Origin: Melieria omissa
Taxonomy: Eukaryota > Arthropoda > Insecta > Diptera > Ulidiidae
Assembly: GCA_963971225.1 (NCBI GenBank)
Contig: OZ020269.1
Coordinates: 27,321,783-27,385,782 of the forward strand
DNA: 64,000 bases
Direction of reading: 5' to 3'
The position numbers were made by a program, and so were the translations under genes. Below, one piece after another: positions 1-11,765 of this stretch. The number at the start of each line of letters is the position of its first letter. The first letter of the stretch is position 1. Below the pieces are notes generated by a model. It did no database searches. It saw only the letters and a program-made list of their open reading frames with translations, and was not told the origin of the DNA.

Positions 1-2059
1 GTTTTCGTATGTCAATTCATCTTAGGAATGTGAAAAAAAGGGGACAATTTGACCCTCCAGACTTAGTCTTTCAAAACGCCGATCAATTATATGTTTCCCC
101 TTTACTAACAGAATTCGTTGTCAGTATGTTGTTTTTAGAAAAAAAATGAATTTTTTGTTCACTGTTATTAGCGCGAAATGAATACCAGACTATAATCAGA
201 GAGACGCACTGCATGGCGTATGAGTAATGTTAATTAAGTGCATGAAAACAACTCATGAACATGAACACTCAGAAATAACAAAAATTAAAATGAATGGAAA
301 GGGATGTAAACAAAATAAAAAACCGAAATACGAGCTGGCAATGAAAGTAGTGAGGACAAGCATGAAAATAGCAGCATGTGAAAATGACACAAAAAACGCA
401 AATGGTGGCAATGTGCTGAATGCGTTTTTGTTTTTACTCCAAATATGATAATCTCTTTAAATAAGATGCTCTCTTTAAGATTCAAGACCATTTCACAAGC
501 AAAGTTAAGTAAGCAAAATTTAAATAATTATGTTAAATGTTAGCTAGAAGTTTTGGGCGAAAATTTTCAGAAAACTTTTGCATTAAAACTTAAAGACCTA
601 AACTTTTCTTGTGGCCATTAAGTGCTATTTTCTGTTTTCCCTGAAGGCATCGGCACCTGCCGCATGGCTGGTTAGCCATAAACAAATTGTGGCATTTAAG
701 TTAAAGATTAATGGCACGAAAAAAGGTTGCGCTTTGATTGAGGTCCGCCAACAGTAATGTCTATCAACGTCGCGATGTCCTGACGCCGTGTTGCTATACA
801 AAGAATGTGTTTTTGGGCAAAGTTAACACAGCAGACGCTGTGGCAATTACTCAACGTTATTGTTTAGTTTATTGTGCAGGAAAGCAACGAGTAAAGCCTT
901 AAAAAATCAACGTAATGACGTTGTTTGGATTTGTATGTTTTTTTTTTAACGAGTTAAAAGACCGAATTTGTATCCATTAATATTTTTCTTTCGCTGTCAA
1001 ACTGTACAGGTATGCTTTGGCTGTCTTGGTTGCTGTTTAGTCTGAGGGAAGCAGTAAAAGCTAAGCTTTTAAAAGTTCTAAGTCGAATTAGGTCATTGAC
1101 TGAATTTGTGGTAAGAGACAATTGGATATTTCAAAGGGAACAATGGACCTTTTTTGTGGCTTTGAATAGAAGTGCAACTGGTAGTGAAACCTAACCTCTA
1201 ACCTAACTAACCTCTACTCCCGAACAAATCGTAAGCACAAAAAATACACACTACAGCATTCATTATTTTCGAATTGAGCCATGAACCGACATACACTTTG
1301 AAGTGGTTTGCACAAATGACAATAAACTAAAATTTTCATGGCATACTTATAGGCCAATTTTTCTTGATAAACACATTTTACATTTTTGCAAGAAAACCAA
1401 CACATAGCTCATCATAAACATGTAAATATTTCAAAATTTATGTGCCCCGCAGCGTTGGTCATAAATTTCGTAGTGATTGTAAACCATTAGACGTACAAGG
1501 GAAACCAGCTAAGCAAATTCACTACCCAATTTGTATCAATTTCTGTTGGCCAGCGGGTAGCACGTTGCCATTGCAAGCGTTACAAGCACGTCATGCGCAC
1601 TTAATCATCACTACGCGATAAGCAGCAATGGATCAGTTGACAATGGCACAGCTGCGCCTTCGGGTTGTAAGCCATCGTTGCCCTTCAGCAAAACACAACA
1701 CAGCCCACACGCCGCAAACGGCCCATGGTGACATTAGACTCAGTGAAGCGCCGCCTCAGGCGCTCAATGATTGGCGACGTAAATCACGCGATTGATGCCA
1801 TTACATCTTGTGGGAAATTTGTCAACTGTTTGTGAAAGCGTTTGCGCGGTTGAGCGCAGCGCTCTTTGTGTGCCAAGTTAGCTGCTGTTGCTGTTGTTGT
1901 TGTTATTGTTGTTATTGTGTGTGAATTTATTGTGTGTGTTTTATTTTCAGATTTTAGCGCTCATGTTTTTTTTAAGCTGTACTAATATTTCTTATTCAGA
2001 ACTTTGTTTGGCTTGTTCAGCCTTGAGTCTGTACATTTTCTGAAGCATACTTTGCGGCG
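1..2059. other. Intergenic or intronic DNA, no gene seen
   Basis: No frame here looks like a real protein. Bases 1590-1880 are less AT-rich than their surroundings and include a short hairpin (AGCGCC, three-base spacer and TCA, then GGCGCT, near 1748-1765). This could be a regulatory island of a neighbouring gene, but nothing identifies it. A short AACCT-rich patch near 1188-1212 resembles the tail motifs of LINE pieces elsewhere in the window. Confidence 0.5.
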
Positions 2060-3345
2060 TTTAGGCCTTTAGCTTTATGAAAAGTGGAAGTATTGATTAC
2101 ATTCTTTGGTGTCTCAATTGTTTGATTTTTTTTTACTTTGCTTTGACATTTTTTTTCATGCTTTTGATTACTACGCGGTTTATGTTTCAAAAATAAATAT
2201 AATAAAAAAAATAAAAACAAAATGAAAGTTAAAAAGTTTGCAAAAAGTTTTTAGCAAAATATTGTTTAGTTTTATTGTAATTTTTATGGTATTTTGGTTT
2301 ATTAAATAAAACATATAAATTAAAAAAAATTTAATAAATTAAAATGAAAAATTTCTAAAAAGTGTTTTAATGAAAATTAAAAAATTTGGAAAAAGTTGTT
2401 GGCAAAATGTTGTTTACTTTGCCTTGACAATTTTTTGTCATGCTTTTGATTATTACTTGATTTGTGTCAAAAATAGAAATAATTTAAAAAAAAAAATTTT
2501 TATGAAAATTCAAAAATTTGAAAAAAGTTTTTAGCAAAATGTTGTTTAATTTTTTTCGGTATTTTAGTTTATTTAGAAAAATTTATGAAAAGTGGAAGTG
2601 AAAGTGGAAGTAAAAAAATTTTTTTTAAATGTAAATTAAAAAATTTGCTTTTTTTTCAAAATCTTGTATAACTTTATTGTAATTTGTATGTTATTTTAGT
2701 TTATTAAATAAAACATATAAATTTAAAAAAATTTTAAAAATTAAAATGAAAAATTTTCAAAACGTTTTAATGAAAATTCAAAAATTTGGAAAAAGTTTTT
2801 AGCAAAATGTTGTTTACTTTGCTTTGACAATTTGTTATCATGCTTTTGATTATTACTTGATTTGTGTCAAAAATAGAAATAATTACAAAAAAAAAATGTT
2901 TAATGAAAATTCAAAAATTTGAAAAAAGTTTTTAGCAAAATGTTGATTAATTTTTTTGTAATATTTGCGGTATTTTAGTTTATTTCGAAAAATTTATGAA
3001 AAGTAAAAGTGAAAATGGAAGTAAAAAAAATTTTTTTTTAAATGAAAATTCAAAAATTTGCTAAAAATTTTTATTCAAAATCTTGTATAACTTAATTGTA
3101 ATTTGTATGTTATTTTCGTTTATTTGAAAAGCTTTATGAAAAGTGGAAGTATTAATTATATTCTTTGGCGTCTCAATTGTTTAATTTTTTTTACTTTGTT
3201 TTGACAATTTTTTTATGCTTTTGATTATTACTTGATTTATGTTTCAAGAATAAAAATTAAAAAAAAATTCAAAACAAAACACTAAAATTCAAACAATTGC
3301 AAAAAATGTTTAGTAAAATGTTTAATTTTATTGTAATACCATTAA
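2060..3345. repeat. Degenerate tandem repeat, period about 400 bases
   Basis: Blocks recur in order. The segment with TTTATGAAAAGTGGAAGT appears near 2073, 2583, 2993 and 3131. The segment with GACAATTTTTTGTCATGC or close variants recurs near 2145, 2427, 2826 and 3204. Spacing between the best-matching blocks is about 400-410 bases (2400 against 2796; 2577 against 2985). The whole stretch is very AT-rich with no coding frame. It may be an old satellite or the core of a decayed element. Confidence 0.65.
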
Positions 3346-3659
3346 GGTATTTTGATTTGAATAATTGTTTTGAGGGGCATTAAAAACTTGCTGGGACGTA
3401 TTATCCCAGTAGTTCCGAAAGGGTTAAGAATGAACTTATGGATACTTGACTTATGGTCTTCAATAATTTTGAAGCTGAAGCTGATTTCCACAGGGAGATA
3501 TATTTTTTGTAGCTGGCTTGAAGTGACTGAACTACAAAACTACTTAAACAAAGTTCAGTGACTTGCAATGATTCAAGATGACTTAATGACAACAACACAA
3601 AATTTGACTCTAAATTGCTTGTACCAAATTTGAACGAAAAATGTGAAAAAAACAGAAAC

Positions 3660-3905
3660 AAATTTCAAATGCGAATATTTAAATAATTTAATTTGAATGC
3701 ATTTTAAATAAAACTTAAAAAAATGTCGTCCAACAAATGTTCGGCAAAATAAAATTATTTAAGTTTCCAAAATTTCAAGATTCCCTGTGAAAAAAACCAC
3801 AAATTTCAAATCCAAATCCTACTTCAAGTTAAAAAAATTTGTCCGACAAATGTTAGGCAAAATAAAATTTCTTAAATTACCAAAATTTAAAGATTCCCTT
3901 CTACT
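3660..3905. repeat. Two-copy tandem duplication, about 114 bases
   Basis: The block at 3717-3789 and the block at 3831-3902 are alike. Both carry a CCAACAAATGTT or CCGACAAATGTT core, then GGCAAAATAAAATT and a closing AAGATTCCCT. The surrounding sequence is AT-rich and non-coding. Confidence 0.6.
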
Positions 3906-4671
3906 TTTGTTCATCTCCGCAGTGAGTTTAAAGCAAAACGAACTTTTTCTCAAGAAAAATTAAATCCATGAGAAAAATATTTCACGGGAATATTTAAAAT
4001 TTGATTGCATTTCATTCGAAAATAATATTACTGATTGAGAATAAAATTAATTTAAGAGTGGTTTGCTCGTTTGAAATTAATATTACAGGTGACGCATATA
4101 TCACTGAAGAGTTTGCCATAAACTCATTTCGAAGAAAATTGCAAGCAGAGATTATTGAATGAAAGTCCTCGATATGCTGAAGTGTGCATAATATGAAATG
4201 AAATAAAATTTCGCTGCGCAAACTTTGCTTTTGATGTCATAATATGTGCCAAAAGACAACGTCAAGTATAGCAAATAAGTATAACATGATGTGATTATTT
4301 TTTTGGTATTCACGTGACTTGGAATTCCTGTAATTTCATACATATTTGAGCGCTACGCAAAATAAATCTTGCTTACAGCATAAAACTCGCGGCGCTTACG
4401 GGAATGAATTACGGATTAAGGTATTTCAATATTTGCTGGAATGAGTATTCATGGTGATATTAAACATCTTGCGATAGGCGAGTATTGACGTCATTTGCTA
4501 AAAATGTCCATATAACTGTGTACATTAGACTTTAAATGGCGTCGCATTGATGTCAAAGTGCGCAAAAGTGCTGGAAAAAACAATAAATACACAATTAATT
4601 GCTCCGCAATTGCTCAGAAGTTGCGCTTAGAGGGTTAAAGTCTATGACTGACCCCCACTAGTTTTTCCTGC
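3906..4671. other. AT-rich non-coding DNA
   Basis: I see no coding frame, RNA gene or clear mobile element between the short tandem duplication and the first arm of the inverted repeat pair. Confidence 0.5.
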
Positions 4672-5112
4672 TGAACATTTTTTTCAAACATATTTATACT
4701 CTATCTCCAACCCTTAATGGGTCCCCATACAAAATGACCGGTTTTATAAAACAGTCTCCAACTGCTCCCAGGTTGGACCCAGATGTGTCAAATGTAAGAC
4801 CGACCCTCATTTATTTTCTCTTCCAAATGTTTCTTCCCTACATACCTACCCGCTATCTCCAAGTCTTAAGGGTGCTGCCATACAAAACTGGACATTTCCT
4901 ATGGAATTGTCTCACTTGTAAATGTTGTAAAGTAACAGAGAAGACATTGTATCTCGAAAACTACAGAACCAATTTGAATGCTTTATTCAATGATCGGCAA
5001 CATTTTTTAGTACAAAAAATACAAAATTAATGAAGGTTCAGAAATTCACCACCAGAGGGCGTCTCTCATACAATAGGAGTTGTGAGGTTGTCAAGTTTTC
5101 TGTATCTCTGAA
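4672..5112 (+). repeat. Dispersed repeat, copy A of an inverted pair
   Basis: About 440 bases that match, in opposite orientation, the segment at 8196-8632. Shared landmarks in order are CTATCTCCAACCCTTA, the AGATGT(G/A)TCAAAT block, a CTTAAGGG(T/G)GCTGCCATAC segment, CACTTGTAAATGT, a TATCT(C/T)G(A/G)AAACTAC segment, AAAAAATACAAAATTAA, CACCAGAGG(G/A)CG and GTCAAGTTTT. Open frames inside have no recognisable domain, so I treat this as a mobile or dispersed repeat and not as a gene. Confidence 0.75.
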
Positions 5113-5229
5113 GCAATAATTAAAATGTATTGTCGAAACCCCATTTACCTTCCATTTCGAATATAATTGTCGTCGCAATTGAGTGTTAAGAAGACATTAT
5201 TTGATTTTTTTTACATAAAAATGTTCCCG

Positions 5230-6945
5230 CCGAACTGACTGATTGATTGATTCAGCCCAAACACCTAAAGCTTGAAACATGCTTCAAATTTTAACTGTAA
5301 GCACATTAAAAAAAATATATGTATATAAAAAAAAACAAAAATAAACATTTATTTTCCAATTTTAAGAAAATCAAAATGAAATCAAAAAAAATTAGACATG
5401 TGTCTTTAATAATTTTGATATCAAAATCTCTTGGCAGCCGCCGTGGCTCAGTTGGTTAGTGCGCGGTCCAGCGAGTCGCATGCAGAGCGACGCAAGATCG
5501 AATACTGCATGTAGTAACACCTAAAAAAAAATAACGGTAAACTCGTTTTCTCTTTCGGAGGCTGTCCTCTCAGCTGGAAATGGCAAACCTCTAAGAGTAG
5601 AAATTGCCTATGAAAAAGCTCCCAACCTGCCGTTCGGAACCGGCATAAAACTGTAGGTCCCTTCCACCCGCGTACAAAATTCACACGCACAACACGGGTG
5701 GTTGCGGGAAGCTAGGCCTTAGTCTCGCGTAAGCGGGCTGTCGTGCCAATCAATTATTAATTAATTAATTAAAAAAAAATTTATTAAAATTATCAAAATC
5801 TCACAGGGTAAACCAAGTTGACCTCAAACTTACGTGTTGACTTCAAACTTAGTAAAAGAACTTAAAACGAGAAATAATTCGACACGTGTTACGGCTTTTG
5901 ATAATCAAAACCTAATGGGGTAAGCCAAGGGTTAACTTTTTGTATGGAAAAAACATGATTAAATGATTTGTTTTATTTTAAACTAAGTAAAAGCACTTCG
6001 AACGAGAAATAAATCGACTCGTGTTTCCCCTTTTTTGATAATCAAAATTTAACACGGCAAACCAACAGTTAAAAGTTTGCATTGGGAAACATATTTTAAT
6101 CGGTTTTTTGACTTCCAAACATGATTTAATGGGTGTTTTACTTAAAACTTAGCAAAAGCACTTCCAAGAGAAATAATTCGACACGTGTTTCAAATTTTTT
6201 TGAAAATCAAAATTTAACACGGCAAACCAAGGGTTAAATGTTTGTATGGGGAGTCATGAATTAATGTTTTTTTTTACTTCAAACTCAACAAAAACTTTTC
6301 AAGCGAGAAAAGATTCGACACGTGTTTCTAATTTTTTTGAAAATCAAAATCTAAAGGGATAAGCCAAGGGTTAAAAGTTTGTATGAGAGACATAATTTAA
6401 TGAGCTTTTTACTTCAAACTAAGTAAAAACACTTTAAACGAGAAATAATTCGACTTTTGAATTCTGCCTTTTTGATAATCAAAATTTCACACGGCAAACT
6501 AAGGGTTAACTGTTTGCATGGGGAAACATGATTTAATAGGGTTTTTGACTTCAAACTTAGCAAAAACACTTCAAAGAGAAATCATTCTACACGTTTTCAT
6601 AATTTTTTGGCAAATCAAAATTTAACCGGTTGGGCCAAGGGTTAACTGTTTGTATGGAAAGACCTTTTGTAATGAGTTTTTTACTTCAAACTAAGTAAAA
6701 GAACTTCAAATGAGAAATAATTCGGCATCCGTTTCTAATTTCTTCGATAATCAAATTCCAACGAGGTAAATCAAGGGTTAAATGTTTGTAGGGGGTAAAA
6801 ATGACTCCACAAATGGTAAAAACACTTCAAATGAGAAATAATTAGAAAAATATTTGGTCATTAAAATCTGATGGGGTCAACAAAGAGTTAAGAGAAACTT
6901 GATGTATTGACTTCAAACTTGCGTGCAAAGCCGCCGGGTCCTTCT
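5230..6945 (+). mobile_element. Minisatellite-bearing element, Helentron-like, non-autonomous
   Basis: The left part has an ACTGACTGATTGATTGATT run, then CAGCCCAAACACC and AAGCTTGAAACATG. A tandem array of roughly 120-base units follows to 6910. Each unit has GG(G/C)(T/A)AA(A/G)CCAAGGGTTAA, TTTGTATGG, CTTCAAACT(A/T)AG, GAGAAATAATTCGACACGTGTTTC and a TTTTTTGATAATCAAAAT block, in varying states of decay. The right end reads TGCAAAGCCGCCGGGTCC followed by TTCTAG near 6924-6947. The same order of parts recurs at 56520-57270. A GACT-rich segment, central minisatellites and a CTAG-type 3' end with a GC-rich hairpin are typical of non-autonomous Helentron relatives. The class assignment is inference; the shared architecture is seen directly. 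A SINE copy interrupts it. Confidence 0.55.
5431..5790 (+). mobile_element. tRNA-derived SINE, copy 1, 12-base target duplication
   Basis: The head is tRNA-like: an A box TGGCTCAGTTGG at 5444-5455 and a B-box-like AGATCGAATAC at 5495-5505, the spacing expected of an internal polymerase III promoter. The body has the marker segments CTGGAAATGGCAAACCTCT, TTGCCTATGAAAAAGCTCCC, GTTCGGAACCGGCATAAAAC and GCGGGCTGTCGTGCC. The tail is an ATTA/AATT-rich run ending in A-rich sequence. The insertion is flanked by a perfect direct repeat TATCAAAATCTC at 5419-5430 and 5791-5802, so it moved by target-primed reverse transcription. It sits inside the minisatellite element and is younger than it. No protein is encoded. 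Two further copies lie at 43790 and 61720. Confidence 0.9.
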
Positions 6946-6947
6946 AG

Positions 6948-8195
6948 CAATGCATAGAATAAATATTACACCCACAACGACATCATCAAACTATCGCAAC
7001 TAGAAAAAGTGTCCAATCCAACAAATAATTCAACTAAAACTGTGTTCTGCTAATCGCCGAATTCGTTTACCATTTTTTGCCATTTGCATTCGCAGTGCAA
7101 AGAAATCTGCTCAGCTTATATGACTTAATGAAATTTTAACTCGTTTCAAATGACTACCAAAGCAATCAGCATAAATGCGATACAGTCTTTAAAAAGCATT
7201 TTCCATCCTCCCTTCTTTCTGTTCCACCTTCATCTGAATACGCGTCTCTAATGCACTTTTAAGCGACGCGCAGTTTTTGCATTTGCAACGCTAATGCAAC
7301 CAACGGAAAAGCATACGAATTCCATTCAGTGCGCGTCATTAATTAATTCTTCTAGTTCGCCGATTTCTGTGCTGGTTGCAATTGTTGCGTGGACATTCCA
7401 ATACTCGCAGTTGAAGCGTGTTGCTTGATGCATCGCTGATTTGAGTTGACTGCATTTGCGCATTTTCTGACTGGCGAGTGCGGGGATTTAATTAATCAAA
7501 GACGCAGCGTGTTTGCCATCCATCACAATGCAGCCTTGATGTGTTTTCCTGGACGTACTTCATTTGCATTTGTGCAGCGTGCCGGAAGACGATATGATTG
7601 ACGCATTTGTGGTGACTTGAAAAGGCTTGAAGGGGAAGCCATCTGAATACCTGTGAGAACTGGGGCTAATTAAACTAGGAGCAGTGGAAGCGCTGAAGAG
7701 GTTATTTTCTTTTCAAAAAGTTCCAAATTGTTTTCATTAATTAAATTAAGATTTAATTCTTATCTTTCTTCTTCTATTCTTATTTTGAGATTATTGCATA
7801 GAAAGTTTTAGATATTAAAAAACGCGTAGCACGGCGCCATTAAATCAACATGTGAAACTTGAAAAGTTTTTGCGAAAATGTGTTTTCTCACAGCTGTCAG
7901 GATATCTTAAGTTTTACTAAACCAATGAATTTGAAATTTGGTTTATGTCATCAAATCCCAATAAAAGTATACGATTTTCTATGCAGGTGACAGCTTGGAA
8001 ATTTGACAGCTTTCGTCTATGATTGTTTCAGTTACATATTAAAAAGAAAACGCTACACAAAGGAACAACGTTACCATTGAAAAACACAAATACAAAGACA
8101 AAAAATAAAAATAAAAAAGGTAAATAATAATTACTCCTGTAGAGAAAGAAATTCTGTAGAGCTGAATAGAATTTCACAAGTAAATTTTGGTTTTA
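6948..8195. other. Intergenic DNA, no gene seen
   Basis: No coding frame or RNA gene is apparent. Bases 7200-7600 are less AT-rich than the flanks and contain repeated CATTTGCATT-like words, which could be regulatory sequence; this is only a compositional impression. Confidence 0.45.
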
Positions 8196-8632
8196 ACTTA
8201 GTAGAAACCCAAAACTTGACCACATCACATTCTTATTTGTATGACAGGCGTCCTCTGGTGAACATTTTTGGAACTATATTTAATTTTGTATTTTTTGCAA
8301 TGAATAATGTTTTTTAATGTTTAAAAAATTGTGCAAATCGGTTCAGTAGTTTCCAAGATACCACCCCTTCACTACTACATTTACAAGTGGAGAGTTTGTT
8401 TCATAGAAAATGGCCAGTTTTGTATGGCAGCCCCCTTAAGAGTTGAAAATAGAGAATGCGTTTATTTGAAAGAAATATTTGGAAGTGAAAATAAATGGGA
8501 GTCGACCTAGTATTTGATACATCTAGGGGAAACCTGGAAGCGTTGGGAGCACATTTTAGAAAAACAATCAATTTGTATAGAAGCGGCAATAAGGGTTGGA
8601 GATAGGAGGTAAGTATGTTCAGAAGAAATGTT
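8196..8632 (-). repeat. Dispersed repeat, copy B of an inverted pair
   Basis: The minus strand matches copy A at 4672-5112 along its whole length, with many substitutions and small gaps. Together the two arms enclose about 3.1 kb that includes the minisatellite element and SINE copy 1. The sequence next to each arm differs, so this may be two independent insertions and not one long inverted-repeat element. Confidence 0.75.
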
Positions 8633-8794
8633 CAAAAGATACAATTTATGGGGCTGGTGCCTTTAAGAATAATTTTTGAGCAGCTATGAAGTAATTTGTC
8701 AAAGTTCTAAGCACTTTTGTGAATTTTTTCTTTGATGAAAAATCCCCAATCTTTGGCTCATAAATTGAGAGGTTGAGAATTCATTATTAAGAAC

Positions 8795-8925
8795 CAGGGC
8801 TGCAAACTATTTCAGTGGTTCAAACCAGTCAGAAGAATCTTGTACCGATTCACGAACCGTTTCGTCAGGGTCTCTAAACCGCGGTTCGTTTCGGTTCAAG
8901 TGGTTCAACTTATTTGTATACATAG
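8795..8925 (+). mobile_element. Possible hAT-type terminal fragment
   Basis: The segment opens with CAGGGCTGCAAAC, resembling hAT family termini, and is followed by clustered GGTTC/GAACC words in both orientations (near 8818, 8848, 8853, 8885, 8895, 8902), as hAT subterminal repeats often are. I could not find a matching right end or an 8-base target duplication. The DD37E element at 8969 may have inserted into it. Confidence 0.3.
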
Positions 8926-8968
8926 TGCAAAGATATCATATAATCATGAAAAATTTTATGAAAAAATA

Positions 8969-10265
8969 AAGGCTGTCCACACCAAAATTTGGTCACTAAA
9001 AAACACCCCTGTGCCTCATGTCACGACTTATTTTTCATAAACATTTTCAAATCTAAACATGCGATGATTCAAATGTAAGTTCTCCATTAAAATTATTTTC
9101 ATTAAGTTCTTTGATTCTTTTAAAATGGTAAGCCAATTGGAGAAGCGAAAATTGATTTTACACGAATTTATTTGGAACAGACAACATAGCGCACGGAAAA
9201 TTGCAAAAAAACTAAATTTCGCAACATCTACGGTGATAAATGTTTTAAAAAACTTCAATAATCGTTTGTGCTTAGATTCTAAAAAAGGAAGTGGTGGAAA
9301 CAATAACCAAAGCGATATTCACAGCGCAAAATGTGAAGCAAGAGTTTAAAAAGGATCCAAGGATATCCACTCGTGCAGTAGCAAAAAAAATTCGCATGTC
9401 GAAATCATTTGTACAAAAAGTAAAAGAAAAAGAAGGTTTGAAAACTTATAAAGCTCAAGTGGTGCCCGATCGTAACGCCAAACAAAATTTGACAGCAAAA
9501 CAGCGATGCAGAAAACTTTATGAAACACAATTGACCAAATTTAAATGTGTTGTAATGGCTGATGAAACTTACTGTTTTAAGAATTTTAAATATATCCCGG
9601 GACAAGAGTTTTACACTGCAGAATCACGACAAGATGCACCTGATGACGTAAAAATAAAAAAACGTTCCAAATTTCCACAAAAACTGATGGTTTGGCAAGC
9701 GATTTGCTCCTGTGGTAGGAAAACGGATCCTTTCGTTACATCGGGCACAATAAATGCAGAAATTCACAAAAAGGAGTGCTTGGAAAAGCGTATTCTGCCT
9801 TTTATAAAAAGCCATAATGTGGGTACTCTGTTTTGACCCGACCTCGCTAGTTGTCACTATGCTTGAGACGTCCTAAAGTGGTATAAGGACAATGGAGTGT
9901 TTTTCGTTGCTCGCGACTGCAATCCTCCCAATAGCCCGGAGCTGCGACCAATAGAGAATTATTGGTCTATTGTTAAGAGAATCTTAAAAAGCACACGTGG
10001 CTCCATCAATACAGAAAAAAGGTTCCGTTCGAAATGGTTGTGGGCGTCAAAAAAAGTCACGCAGGACCTCGTGAAAAAAATGATGGGAACAGTTCGGCAA
10101 AAAGTGCGCCTGGTAGCATACGAAAAATAGCATATTAAAATGTATGTTATATAACATTTCTTTAAAGTATCTAGTTACAAATACAACAAATTTTTTTAGA
10201 AAAATATCATTGTTTTTTATTTTATATACATTTTAAAGTGACCAAATTTTGGTGTGGACAGCCTT
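8969..10265 (+). mobile_element. Tc1/mariner transposon with DD37E spacing, 29-base TIRs
   Basis: The element is 1297 bases, flanked by TA on each side (8967-8968 and 10266-10267). Terminal inverted repeats at 8969-8997 and 10237-10265 agree at all 29 positions and begin AAGGCTGTCCACACC. They enclose one broken transposase gene on the plus strand. The length, TA target and single gene fit the IS630-Tc1-mariner superfamily; the catalytic spacing fits the DD37E group known from mosquitoes. Perfect termini beside a damaged gene suggest a fairly recent insertion of an already inactive copy. Confidence 0.92.
9125..10130 (+). pseudogene. DD37E transposase, inactivated
   Basis: Three open segments form one transposase: 9125 to about 9300 in one frame, then 9291-9836 and 9897-10130 in another. 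The first carries the N-terminal helix-turn-helix DNA-binding region (RQHSARKIAKKLNFATSTV); a second helix-turn-helix-like segment is DPRISTRAVAKKIRMSKSFV. Catalytic candidates are the Asp of VVMADETYC, the Asp of PDLASCHYA and the Glu of PELRPIENYW, with 37 residues between the last two. Damage: one frameshift between 9291 and 9349 and two in-frame TGA codons (9834 and just before DVLKWY), the first probably a former tryptophan. The stop at 10128-10130 ends the frame 107 bases before the right TIR. Function when intact would be cut-and-paste transposition of the enclosing element. Confidence 0.9.
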
Positions 10266-10267
10266 TA

Positions 10268-10680
10268 TTTTATTTTAAATGCATATTTTTTTAAGAAAAA
10301 ATACAAATAACAAGAAACTGAAAGGAACTTTTTAATTTTTAAATGCTTGGCAATAGCATTGATGTACCTAAAACTTCTTTTTAACTGATTGAAGCATCAA
10401 AAGACTATTTTTTACCATCGTTGTACGCGAATTTGCCTTTAAAAAATTTCCACTACGTTGTTTAAGAAAAGAGTTTATAGCCTCAAAATCTTTCTTAATA
10501 ATTTTTAATGAAATATAGCACATGAACCTGACTTGTAGAGAACTTGTAAGCCCCCATAACCTTCATTTCAATGAAATATCTTTTCGACTTAAGTTAGAAT
10601 ATCATCAACACTATTATGCAACACTAAATCATGTTTAATGTCTCTATTGGACCTACAATATATACTTCAAAGAATTGTTT
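10268..10680. other. AT-rich non-coding DNA
   Basis: This stretch separates the DD37E element from the 255-base satellite. I see no coding frame or element terminus. Confidence 0.5.
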
Positions 10681-10689
10681 TTACATTCA

Positions 10690-11765
10690 AAATTGGATTT
10701 TCCTCAAAATTATAAAACTGCAAGAAGTAGCAGAAGACAAACAAAGATTGGACAATTACGAAAATGTTGCACACCGCACATTGTGAACTCAAATGAACAA
10801 AATTGTCCTCTCATCTTTGATCATCAAGAACTTTTTAACTTCGCAACATCAACATTTCATTTCATACAACATTTCAACAACATTCAACATCTTTGATACA
10901 AATTTTGGTTGATTTTCTTCCAATGAATGAAAAATCATCAATCGTGAGCAATTCTAAGACCCCTTTTTACATTTCTTTCATACAAGAAGAAGAAGAAGAC
11001 CAAAAAAAATTAGACAATTACAAAGATGTCGCACGCCACAAATTGAAAATGAATAAAATTGTCTTCTCATCTTTGATCATCAACAACTTTTCAACATCTC
11101 AACATCAAGATTTCATTGCATACAACATTTCAACAACATTCAACATCTTTGGCGTAAATTTCAGTTGATTTTCTTCCAATGAATAGAAAATCTTCAATTG
11201 TGAGCAATTCTAAGACCCCTTTTTTTATTTCTTTCATACAAGAATAAGAAGAAGACAAACAAAGATTATACAATTACAAAGATGTCGCACGTTCAGACAA
11301 TTTACAACATTTTCTTCTCATTTTTGATCATCAAGAACTTTTCATCATCTCTCAACATCAACATTTCATTTCATACAACATTTCAACAACATTCAACATC
11401 TTTGAGCAAATTTTGGTTGATTTTCTTCCAATGAATAGAAAATCTTCAATCGTGAGCAATTCTAAGACCCCTTTTTTTATTACTTTCATACAAGAAGAAG
11501 AAGAAGACCAACAAAAATTAGACAATTACAAAGATGTCGCACACCTCACATTGAAAATGAACAAAATTCATCAAATCATCTTTGATCATCAATAACCTTT
11601 CAACATCTCAACATCAACATTTAATTTCATTCAACATTTCACCAACATTTCATTTCATACAACATTTCAACAACATTTAACATCTTCGATACAAATTTTG
11701 GTTGATTTTCTTTCAATGAATGCAGAACAGCTTCAATCGTGAGCAATTTTATTTCATTCATTCAT
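10690..11765 (+). repeat. Satellite-like tandem array, unit about 255 bases
   Basis: The landmark GATTTTCTTCCAATGAAT or a close variant occurs at 10911, 11167, 11419 and 11704, giving periods of 256, 252 and 285. Within each unit follow a GTGAGCAATTCTAAGACCCC segment, a CATACAAGAAGAAG block, GACAATTACAAAGATGTCGCAC, a CATCTTTGATCATCAA block and a run of CAACATTTCAACAACATTCAACATC. The first unit is partial and diverged. Short open frames in two units translate similarly, but they are broken in the others, so I do not call a gene. Confidence 0.85.

Noticed and set aside
1188..1212. AACCTAACCT words considered as telomere-like repeat
   Set aside because: Only a few degenerate units in ordinary sequence; more like a LINE tail or chance.
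5431..5510. tRNA gene at the SINE head
   Set aside because: No acceptor stem pairing and a non-canonical B box; the flanking duplication shows a retroposed SINE.
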